Source: Pyropia haitanensis
Lineage: Eukaryota > Rhodophyta > Bangiophyceae > Bangiales > Bangiaceae
Direction: 5' to 3'
DNA length: 64,000 nt
Assembly: GCA_008729055.1 (NCBI GenBank)
Contig: SDUX01000007.1
Location: forward strand, 3,912,090-3,976,089
Position numbers and translations under genes: made by a program
Notes under the pieces: model-generated
Seen by the model: only the letters and a program-made list of their open reading frames with translations
What the model was told of the DNA's origin: nothing
Databases searched by the model: none
In this document: positions 32,198 through 40,999 of the stretch, piece after piece
Position numbering within the stretch: position 1 is the first letter of the stretch
Layout: each line of letters begins with the position of its first letter

Positions 32198-32875
32198 TCA
32201 TGCTTGCTCCGCCTCTTGCTGCTCCTCGAGCTCCCCCGCGAGCTTCTTCTTCCAGTACTGAAAGAACGGGAGCTTCATGTCGCGCGTCAGCAGCTGGGTG
32301 CCCCAGCCGTCCACCCCCTTGGCGGTCACCTTGTACCCAAACTGGAGGTCCGCCTTGGACTTTTTCAGCTGCGGGTACTGCCGCAGCGCCTGGTCCGTAA
32401 ACTTGTTGCCGTCGCCGCTAAAGATGGTCTGCGCCATCCCCTTGTTCAGTGCCCCCTGGTACAGCTTTTTGCCCCAGCTCGTCCGCATCGACTGGACGAG
32501 CGCCTTGGCGCGGCCGTCGCCACGGACGGCGCCGACGGGGTACCACAGCTTGGCCCGGCGGGAGCGCACAAAGACGCTAAAGATGGGCGTCCCGTCCTCG
32601 GGCACCGGGGGGGGGCCACGCGGCGCCCCCGCGGGGCGCAGCGGCTGCTGCAGGCGCCCCTTTTTCGCCTCGATGGTCCCCGCCGGCACGGGCGGGACGG
32701 CCGCCGGCGCCACCACCCGCCGGGAGGGGGGGGGGAGGGGGGGCGCCGCCACCGCCGCGCCGGCAAACGCCGGCCGCGTGGCGGTCACGGCGCCGCCGCG
32801 GAGGGAGGTCACTCGCGACGCTACCGCCGCGCCGGCAGCGGCGTTGACAAAGGCGGCGCCAAAGGAGGTCTCCAT
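32198..32875 (-). CDS. HHL1-like chloroplast protein
   Basis: A 225-residue protein. Residues 1 to about 70 are Ala/Arg/Pro-rich with few acidic residues, consistent with a plastid transit peptide. The conserved part (about residues 95-200) reads IFSVFVRSRRAKLWYPVGAV, then an AKALV helix, GKKLYQGALNKGMAQTIF and FGYKV, matching the HHL1 family as I recall it. In plants, HHL1 is a thylakoid protein that protects photosystem II under high light. The tail is Lys/Glu-rich. No introns. The ATG at 32875 is the only start that gives a full transit region. It diverges from the glucosidase II gene, 714 bp away. Family assignment is from memory of the motif; function in this organism is inferred. Confidence 0.65.
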   Translation of the reverse strand: METSFGAAFVNAAAGAAVASRVTSLRGGAVTATRPAFAGAAVAAPPLPPPSRRVVAPAAVPPVPAGTIEAKKGRLQQPLRPAGAPRGPPPVPEDGTPIFSVFVRSRRAKLWYPVGAVRGDGRAKALVQSMRTSWGKKLYQGALNKGMAQTIFSGDGNKFTDQALRQYPQLKKSKADLQFGYKVTAKGVDGWGTQLLTRDMKLPFFQYWKKKLAGELEEQQEAEQA

Positions 32876-33589
32876 GGGGAGTGCCGCAGGGGGGGGGGGG
32901 GGGGGCGCCGGTGGGGGGGGAGCGCGAGACGGGTAGGGTCAGAGAAAATAGTGGGAGCGCGGCAGGAGCAGCGGAGGGCAGGTTGGTGATGGGTAGTGGT
33001 GATGGGGGAGGGGCCGACGACGGCGGCGTGGGGGGGAGCAGTGCGGGGCGATGCGCAGCGGGGGGGGGGGGGGGGAGGGGGGGGGGAGATGGTGGGGGTT
33101 GCAGCCGCCGTCGGTATCGTTGGTGTCCCCTACGACGACACGTGCGGTGAGCGGGACGTGGAACATCTGCGAGCAGCGGCGGCGCGCACACCACACAATC
33201 TGGTGGCAGTGGGGAGCGAGCTCCAAAAGGTAGCACCCATAACAACGTGGTCCTCTGGTAGGGTTTGGCGGGTGGATCACGCGTATTTCTTGATGCACTC
33301 TTCTTCGCGATCGACAATTGGTTGGACCGCCTTGGGTGTTCGCACAGGGTTGTGATCCGACCCAGCGATCGCGGGCTGCAGGCGCGTGCCGCTTGCCTTG
33401 GTCGGGAAGCCGCGCCACTGACAGTCCGTCCTGCTTCATCCGTGCTGGCCGCCGCCGCTGTGGCCGCCATCCCCGCCCACTCGGTGTCCCTCCCTCTCGC
33501 GTCCTCTGCCCATCACCCGGTGGAGTTGCCCGACCGCGCGGCACCCCGATCGCTGTCTCCCGCTTGCTCCCCGGCCCGGTCGTCGCCCG
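32876..33589. promoter_or_regulatory. Shared upstream region of two divergent genes
   Basis: This 714-bp interval lies between the start codons of the HHL1-like gene (-) and glucosidase II alpha (+), so it must hold both promoters. A G-rich block lies at 33059-33090 and the DNA around 33160-33330 is less GC-rich. No clear TATA box was seen for either gene. Confidence 0.5.
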
Positions 33590-36500
33590 ATGATGGACAC
33601 GCCCGGTGGCCGCGGGCGGCGGCGGCGGCGGCGGCGGCCGCTGGCTGCCGCCGCCACCTCTGCCCACCACCACCTCCTCCCCGGCATGGTCGGCCTGTTG
33701 CTCTTCCTCGTGGCGGCCCTGTCTGGGGTGGCGTCCGCCGCCAAGTGGGGGCAACTCAAGACGTGTGCCGACGCCCCCTTTTGCCGCCGCCACCGCCACG
33801 GCCGCGCCGGCCTGCACTCGTCTGGGGGCCCCCTGTCGCTGCAGCCTGGCAGCCTAGCGGTCGCGCCCGACGGGCTTTCCGTTCGGGGCACCCTCGTGCG
33901 GCCCGCCGGGCCGGCCGTGGCGCTGTCGGTGAGCCTCCACGCCGGCGGCGTGTGGCGGCTGGTGCTGGACGACGCGCCGGGTGCGGGCGCGCCGCACCCG
34001 CGTTTCCGTGTCGGGGACATCTCGCTGGTGGCGGCGGCGTCGCCGTTGCCGCTGGCCGCGGACGTGCTCCGCGTCGACGCGGACGGGGAGGCGGCGGTGC
34101 GGGCGCCGGGCGTGGCCGCCTGGGTGCGCCTGTCGGCCAACCCGCTGCGCGCGGCGCTCATGTCGGCGGATGGGGCGGAGGAGGTGGTGGTCAATGGGCG
34201 TGGCTTGCTGCGGATGGAGCCGTTTGTCAAGGCCCCGGCAGCGACGCCGACGCCGACGGCAGAGGAATCGACTGGTGGGGAGGCGGTGGCAGCCGAGGCG
34301 TCCCCCACCCCCGCGTCGGAGAGTGCTCTTGACACCGTGTCGGTCGGCGATGACGCCAGTGACTTGTCGGCCGAGGAGCGAGCGGAAGAAGCCGCGCTCC
34401 AGGCGTCGCCTCAGGCGTCGGCTGGGGCAGAGACGGCCAGCGCGCCACCGATTGACGACACGGGCTGCGACGGGTGCGGCAGCGTGACGTTCCAGTCCCA
34501 CACGGACCCCCAGCCGCGGGGCGCACAGGCGGTCACGGCGGACATCTTCTTTCCCGGCGCGACCTCCCTGCATGGCCTCCCCGGGCGTACACTCCCGCTG
34601 TCGTTGCCCGTCAGCGTGTCCCCGTCGCTGGTGGCTCCCGATGTGTCGGCGGTAACCGAGCCGGTGAGGCTGTACAACCTGGACGTTTTTGAGTACGAGC
34701 TGGACAAGCCGCTCGGCCTGTACGGCGCCATCCCGCTGGTCTACGCCCGCTCCGCGGCGACTGGTCGGACGGTGGGGGCGCTGTGGCTCAACGCCGCGGA
34801 GACGTTTGTGGACATTGCCAACGGGTCGGAGGTGCCAGGCAAGGACACCCACTGGATGAGCGAGTCTGGGGTGGTGGAGCTGTTCCTATTGCCGGGCGGC
34901 GCCCGCGGGCCCGCCGATGTGTACGAGCAGTACCTCGGCTTGACGGGCCGCCCCGCCCTGCCGCCGGCGTTTGCGCTTGGCAAGCACCAGTGCCGCTGGA
35001 ACTACCGTGACGACGCCGATGCGCGGTCCGTCAACGCGGGCTACGAGCGCCACGGCCTCCCGTACGATGTGCTGTGGTTGGACATTGAGCACACGGACGG
35101 GAAGCGGTACTTTACGTGGGACACGGACAAGTTTCCCGACCCGACGGCGCTCATGGCGCACCTGAACGCCCACGGCGAGCGGCAGCTGGTGACCATTGTG
35201 GACCCCCACATCAAGCGCGACGATGGGTTTGCGGTGCACGCCGACGCTACGGCGGGGGGGCACTATGTGAAGAACGCCGAAGGCGCTGACTTTGACGGCT
35301 GGTGCTGGGCAGGCTCCTCATCGTACATTGACTACCTGTCACCGACGGCGCGGGAGTTTTGGGCGAGCCGCTTTTGCCCGGCCAAGTACCCCCACTTTGG
35401 GCCTTCGCTCCACACGTGGGTGGACATGAACGAGCCGAGCGTGTTCAACGGCCCAGAGGGCACCCTCCCCAAGCACGCTGTCCATGCGGGCGGCTGGGAG
35501 CATCGGGATGTGCACAATGTGTACGGCATCCTGTCCATGGCCGCCACCGCGGACGGCCTGCGGCGGGGCCACGGCCCGACGGAGCGGCCGTTTTCGCTGT
35601 CGCGCTCGTACTTTGCAGGCTCCCACCGCCACTCGGCGGTGTGGACGGGCGACAATACCGCGACCTTTCCCCACCTGGCGTCGACGGTGCGGATGCTGCT
35701 GCCGCTGCAGCTGGGCGGCATCTCCCTGTCGGGCGCTGACGTGGGCGGCTTTTTCAACAACCCCGACGCGGAGCTGATGGCCCGCTGGTACGCGGCGGCC
35801 ATCTACCAGCCGTTCCTGCGGAACCACGCGCACATGGACACGGCCCGCCGGGAGCCGTGGGTTTATTCTGACGCCACCACCGACGCTGTGCGGGTGGCCC
35901 TGCGCGAGCGCTACGCGCTGCTGCCATACTGGCGAACGCTGTTTGCGGCCAACGCACTGGGCGGGCCGGGGAGCCCGTTTGAAGACGCGGGGCCGCCCAT
36001 GCGGCCCGTGTGGTGGGCGGCTGCCGCGGCCGCAGCGGCCGCTGAGCCCGCCCCGTCCGACGCTGCGAGTACCACCCCAGAGGAGGAGGTGGCCTGGTAC
36101 GTTGGCCGTTGCCTGTACATCCCCCCCGTGCTGGAGGCCGGCGTGACCACCGCGACCACCACCCTGCCTGGCCCGCCCGACGCCCGCTGGTACGACACGC
36201 ACTCGGCGACCAGCGCCGGCGCGCCCCTGCCTGGCGGCACCCGCCACACGGTCGACGCGCCGGTGGGGCGGCTGCTCGCCTACGCGGCGGGCGGCTGCGT
36301 GGTGCCCCGCGCGGAGCGGGCGCGCCGGTCGACGGCGGCGGCGGCGGCCGACCCGCTGACGCTGGCCGTCTACCTCGACGCGGCCGGCGCCGCGGTGGGG
36401 GAGTGGGTGGCCGAGGACGGCAAGACCACCGCCGCCGCCACCGCTGGCACGTACACGCTCGTGCGGTACACCGCCGCCGCGGGGGTGCTGCGCGCGGCGA

Positions 36501-36724
36501 CGGCGGGGGGGCAGGGCCTCGGCGGGGGGGTCGACCCGGTAGGGGTGGAGCGGGTGGTGCTGTACGGCGCGGGCCGGGTGGCTGAGGGCGTGTGGGTGGA
36601 TGTGGAGGGGGAGGCGGGGGGGGAGCGGCCCGTCCCGTGGGTGGACCTGGACACCGCGGGGGGGGTGGTGGTCAAGCTGGGGAAGGGGATGCCCGCGACG
36701 GGGTGGACGCTGCGGTGGGCCTGA
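33590..36724 (+). CDS. Glucosidase II alpha subunit, GH31 family
   Basis: This ER enzyme removes the two inner glucoses from Glc2Man9GlcNAc2 on new glycoproteins, controlling calnexin/calreticulin quality control. The 1,044-residue single-exon protein starts with an Arg-rich segment and a hydrophobic stretch (residues 33-48) with probable signal cleavage after ASA50. A GH31 N-terminal beta domain follows, interrupted by an acidic low-complexity insert (about residues 215-290). The catalytic barrel has the nucleophile D612 in WVDMNEPSVF and the probable acid/base D688 in WTGDNTATF, then GGISLSGADVGGFF. The C-terminal beta domains are complete. ATG 33590 is followed by a second ATG in frame. 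No ER-retention tail is seen, as expected since the beta subunit usually carries it; no beta-subunit gene is in this window. Confidence 0.93.
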   Translation: MMDTPGGRGRRRRRRRPLAAAATSAHHHLLPGMVGLLLFLVAALSGVASAAKWGQLKTCADAPFCRRHRHGRAGLHSSGGPLSLQPGSLAVAPDGLSVRGTLVRPAGPAVALSVSLHAGGVWRLVLDDAPGAGAPHPRFRVGDISLVAAASPLPLAADVLRVDADGEAAVRAPGVAAWVRLSANPLRAALMSADGAEEVVVNGRGLLRMEPFVKAPAATPTPTAEESTGGEAVAAEASPTPASESALDTVSVGDDASDLSAEERAEEAALQASPQASAGAETASAPPIDDTGCDGCGSVTFQSHTDPQPRGAQAVTADIFFPGATSLHGLPGRTLPLSLPVSVSPSLVAPDVSAVTEPVRLYNLDVFEYELDKPLGLYGAIPLVYARSAATGRTVGALWLNAAETFVDIANGSEVPGKDTHWMSESGVVELFLLPGGARGPADVYEQYLGLTGRPALPPAFALGKHQCRWNYRDDADARSVNAGYERHGLPYDVLWLDIEHTDGKRYFTWDTDKFPDPTALMAHLNAHGERQLVTIVDPHIKRDDGFAVHADATAGGHYVKNAEGADFDGWCWAGSSSYIDYLSPTAREFWASRFCPAKYPHFGPSLHTWVDMNEPSVFNGPEGTLPKHAVHAGGWEHRDVHNVYGILSMAATADGLRRGHGPTERPFSLSRSYFAGSHRHSAVWTGDNTATFPHLASTVRMLLPLQLGGISLSGADVGGFFNNPDAELMARWYAAAIYQPFLRNHAHMDTARREPWVYSDATTDAVRVALRERYALLPYWRTLFAANALGGPGSPFEDAGPPMRPVWWAAAAAAAAAEPAPSDAASTTPEEEVAWYVGRCLYIPPVLEAGVTTATTTLPGPPDARWYDTHSATSAGAPLPGGTRHTVDAPVGRLLAYAAGGCVVPRAERARRSTAAAAADPLTLAVYLDAAGAAVGEWVAEDGKTTAAATAGTYTLVRYTAAAGVLRAATAGGQGLGGGVDPVGVERVVLYGAGRVAEGVWVDVEGEAGGERPVPWVDLDTAGGVVVKLGKGMPATGWTLRWA

Positions 36725-37499
36725 GGTGGGGACGGGCGGTGTCCGGTGTGCATGCACTCGCGCGGGGTGGCGTCGTGCTGATGCACGGACACTGGGGTCT
36801 TGGTCCCCCGATGTCGCCTGCATGTACGCTGTGGGCGGCGGGGAAAAAGGGGAACGAACCACGGAACAGACCGCACAGACGCCGCGCGGTGCCGGCCACC
36901 AACGCAAGGCGCGGCAAAAACCCCGCACGCAAACGCGCAGACGCGCCCGCAACAGCCCATGTACAAACCGCCCGCGCACCTACCCACCAACCCCTACGCA
37001 GTAGCCGCCCCCCACAAGCTGCTACGCAACGAACACCCCAGCAGCGTCCGTAGCACCAGACGCTGGCCAGTGCGCCGTCGTGCACAGCTGCACCCCCCCG
37101 CACCCCCCGCCCCAGCTCCCCGGCGCGTCCCGGTCATACCTCCCCACACGGGAACCGCGCCCCCCCTTGCCACGCGGGCGCCGCCACAGCCTGCGCAGCC
37201 GTGGGCACCGCCACAGCCTACGCAGGGGTCGGCGCTGCCATAGCCCACGCAACGGCGAGCGCCGCCGCCGTCGCAGCCTTGGCCACCCGTCGAGGGAGCG
37301 GCACGCCACAGCCACTCGACGCCGACAACACGCACGCAGCCGCGCCGGCTGCCCCCCGCGACCAGCCAAAAAACGCACAGAAAACCCCACCCTTCCCCCC
37401 CCCAACCGGGCTCGCCGCTGCGCAGGGACCACCCCCCCCCCCTGCAAACAGGGCCGGGGCACCGCCTCCCCCCCGCACGGCCTCGTGACCGCGGTGCGC
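36725..37499. other. Intergenic between convergent genes
   Basis: 3' flanks of glucosidase II alpha (+) and DPH3 (-). 37170-37270 has three imperfect copies of a roughly 25-bp unit around GCCACAGCCTACGCAG. No gene supported. Confidence 0.55.
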
Positions 37500-37993
37500 C
37501 TAGGCGCAGACGCCCACGGCGGGCGGCGGCGGGGGCACGCCCCCCTCCCCCATGGCGGCGGCCCCCCCTGGGATGTCCGCGTCGTCGTAAATGACGCGGA
37601 GGAGGAGGGTGCAGCTCGGGCAGGTGGCGATTTCCTCCCCCGCCCGCATCTCCGCAACGGTGAGGCGGAAGATGTCGCCGCAGGGGCAGGACCAGGTGAA
37701 GGCGTCGAGCTCCGAGTTCCACTCCATGTCCTCAATCTCCACCTCGTCGTAGACCGTCTGTTGGGGGGGGAGGCGTGTGCACGAGACACGCGGGGGGCGA
37801 CAGGACCGAGCGACAGACGCAGCGGGCAACAACGTCAGCCGGTCTGGCATACACCTGACAAGGGGCAAGAAAAAAGAGAGCGGAAAACCGCAGCGCACGC
37901 CATCGCTCCCGCCGCTCCACCCCGCCAAGGCCGCAGCCCACCTTGGCGAGCCGGCAGCCTCGCCGCGCCTGTGCAAAAAGCTCAACGCACCAT
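37500..37993 (-). CDS. DPH3: DPH3 (Kti11), CSL zinc-finger diphthamide biosynthesis protein
   Basis: A small electron-carrying zinc/iron protein. It serves the first step of diphthamide synthesis on elongation factor 2 (with DPH1/DPH2) and tRNA wobble modification by Elongator. Exon 2 (37757-37500) encodes TVYDEVEIEDMEWNSE, then the metal Cys pairs CPCGD and CPSC and the segment LLLRVIYDD, which is the entire CSL domain, plus a Gly/Pro-rich tail of about 25 residues. The usual protein begins M-x-VYDEVEIEDM, so only the Met is missing. A fitting exon 1 is ATG at 37993-37991, directly followed by a GTGCGT donor at 37990, with acceptor CAG at 37758-37760. This would give M-T-V-Y-D-E and a 233-nt phase-0 intron directly after the start codon. 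The exon 2 identity is certain; exon 1 is inferred. Confidence 0.88.
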
Positions 37994-39555
37994 GACGACA
38001 AACGTCTACCGAGGCGACCGCCAAAGAGTAGAAAAAAAAAACACACAGGAACGCCTTGCGTCCCGCAGCAGGAGTAAGGGCGTGCAGCGAGACGGCAGAG
38101 CGCACCCAGCGTCTGGGCGGCTTGTCGACAGGCGCCCACCCTGCTCCACCTCCGCCAAGACAACGGTGTCGACGCCTCCACGACGCCCACCGACATTCAC
38201 CGACGTCAACCCCATGTTACGAAGTTAAATTTGACTGAATTGATCCAATGTGTTTGTGTGTGCCACGTGCTGGTCTTTAAGTACGACAATGCGATCCAGT
38301 GCTGGTTGAAGCTGTGACGTCATCAAGTCCAGTAGTCCAGCTAACCGCCCTGTCCTGTCCTCCTGGCCAGCCTGTGTGACGGTGGCACGCTTGTCTGGTG
38401 CCACGGCGCCTAAATAAGGGCACGAGGCGGTGGCCTCTTGCGGGCAGCGGCGGCGGCGGGCGGAATCGCGGCTCCCGCCCGCTCCCAGCCACACCCCGCG
38501 CCACCCACTCCCCGAGGTCCCCGCCGCTGTCGTCGCGGTCCGGGCGGAGACGTCACACCCCGTCCACAGCGGCGACCGGCGGGGTGCGAGACGGCGCTCC
38601 CTTCCCACACCCACCCCCCCCCCCCCCTCTCTCTGCTCGTCCTCGCGTCCCGCTGACGGTGCCGTGACTCTACTCTCAGCCAGTGCGGCCGGCGGCGCCG
38701 TCGGCCGCCGCCTGCCCGGGCGCGTGCCCCCCCGGCGGCGGTACCGTCGTTTTGGCCCCCCCCTCCGCCAGCCGCCGGGGGACACAGAGCGCGGGCCCGG
38801 CGGCCACCACCGCTGTGGGCTGGCTGCGGGGGGCCCCCACCGCCGCCGCGCCGACCGCCTCGCCGCCCGGGCCACCCCCCCCCTGCACGGGTCTTGGCCG
38901 CGGCGCCTGCAACTGGCGGTGCGCCACGCCACCCTCCTCGCTGGCGCGCTGTCGGCGGCGGCGGCCCCAGTCACGCCGCCACGCCCCCCTTCCTCCCCTT
39001 GCACGGGCTCTCGGGTGTGGGCGAGGCGGCGCATCTGCCCCTCTCCCCGCCCCCCCCCCCCCCTCCCTCCGGACTGCCCGATTCCCCCCCCCGCGTCTCC
39101 CCTTGCAGTCGGCCCCCCCACCACGCCGAGGCGCAAGACGTGCTCTGCGGAGGGTGGGTGTGGCGCCGCCCCTGCCTGCCACGCACGGTCCGAGAGCGCC
39201 GGCGGGGGGGGGTGGGGGGTGCGGGGGAGGAGCGCGAGGCGGCGCGGGGTGCGCGTGCAGGGCGCGGAAGGGGTGGTGGGGGGTGCGGGCGGGCGTCACG
39301 CCCCGGCTGCCGCGACGCGAAAGTGGGAGTGCTCGGGGAGACGGGGAGCGGGCGGGCGGCGTGGGGGTCGACGCGGGCGGACCCCTCGGGCGTCGCGGCG
39401 CGGCGCCCTCCCCATTGCCGCGGCTGGTTGGCGCGGGCACGCCCCCGCCGGGCGCGCGTCGGTGCGTCCACCCCCGCCGCCGCCGCCGCCAGCGGCCGGC
39501 ATCCAGCGCGGCGGCCGGGCGGGTCGGCGGGGCGGTGCGGCTGTCGGGGGCAAGG

Positions 39556-39593
<38 letters not shown>

Positions 39594-40999
39594 GCCCTTG
39601 GCCCCCGCTGACTGACGGCGACGGCGGCCGCGGCGGCGGCGGCAGCGGCGGCAGCGTCGGCGGCACTGGCGGCATTGGCGGGGGGGGCGCCCGTGAGCAG
39701 CACCCCCGCCCCGTGACGCCCCGCGCGCGTGCCGTGTACGGTGTTTGGCAGGGCCCGGGCGCCCCGCACGGCGGGTGGGCGGTGGCGTGCCGCTGCCGCC
39801 GGCCAGACGCGGTGAGGTGGGCGGGTGCGCACCTGCCGCTGTTGTGCGCTCGCGGCCGCGCTTCCTGCCCCCCCCGCGACCCGCGTGGCTTGCACACGGG
39901 CACGCGGCACCCCACTGGCGGCCGCTGCAGACGGCCGCCGTGGGCGTGGCGCGCTGCGCGGGGGGGGGGGGGGGGGCTGCAGCCGCGTGGCGCCGCCACC
40001 TCACCGCCGCGGCGCGGGGAGAGGGGCGGGACGCGGCCGCGTCAGCGCTGCGCAGCTCCTTTTTTTTTTTTTGTTGGCCACCCGCCCCTGCGGCCGTCTT
40101 CCCCCGCCAGCCAGTCCCGCACGGGCTGGCTGGGGGCGGCACTCGTGGCCCGCCAGCCGACGCGTCGGTGGGGTGGGCGCCGGGTCGCGCTGCACCGTTT
40201 TTTTGTTTTTTTTCTTTCTGCGCCTTCTGTCGGCCGGCGCGTCGCGGCTCGCGGACACCATTTGTTTGTGTCGGCCGGTGGGAGATACCTGGCCGCCCCC
40301 TCGCGCGTGGGCGCTTCCGTGTGGGCTGGCTGCGGCGGGGGGGAGGTGGAAGGAGGAGGAGGAGGGCGCGGGGGACGCAGGCGGGGGTGCCTGGCGTCTG
40401 GGCGGGAAGGGAGGGCGAGCACCGCGGAAGCGCCCCCCCCCCCCCCCCCCCGCCACTGTCGTTGCGGCGTCCGTGCGTACGACCCGCCGTCGGGCGCGTC
40501 GTCGGATCTGTGCGGGCCGGGCCGTGGCGCGGGGTAGCGGCGGCGGCTTCCCGGCGGGTGGCGCGCGCCCGCGTGGGACGGCGCCCGTGGGCGCTTGCGC
40601 GGCTGGCGCGGCGACGGCGGGTTGACCGCGTACGTGGCGGGGTGGGGGCGTGCTGGTGGCGGGTCCAGCAGTGGGGGCGGCGCCGCCACGCGGCTCGTGG
40701 GGTGGGACCGCCGGTTTGCTTTGCGTCGCTGCCGTTTCTTTTTGGCGTTTTCCCTGCTGGCCGCAGCTGGCGCGCCCGACCTACCTACGTACGGCGCGGT
40801 CCCTCGCGGATCCGCGACGGCGGCGGCTGTGCCGTTTTTGTGCTCTTGGACGTCCTCGCCGCGGTGGGGCGTCCCCCTTTTGCTTTGCTGGCGTGGGAAC
40901 CCCTGCTGCCGCGAGCCTGTATCGGCCGAGTCGTGCTGCCGCCCTTGACGTCCGGCCTCCCCTCTTCTATCTTGTATCCCTGCCGGGGGGCAGCACACC
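37994..40999. other. Intergenic, mostly low complexity; no gene supported
   Basis: 37994-38420 contains the DPH3 upstream region and an AT-richer patch (38220-38290). 38430-40980 has Pro/Arg/Gly-rich frames on both strands, CCG arrays near 39480 and 39560, and poly-C/poly-T runs, with no domain or stable frame. 40630-40999 is the likely promoter of the downstream chaperone gene, without a clear TATA box. Confidence 0.55.
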
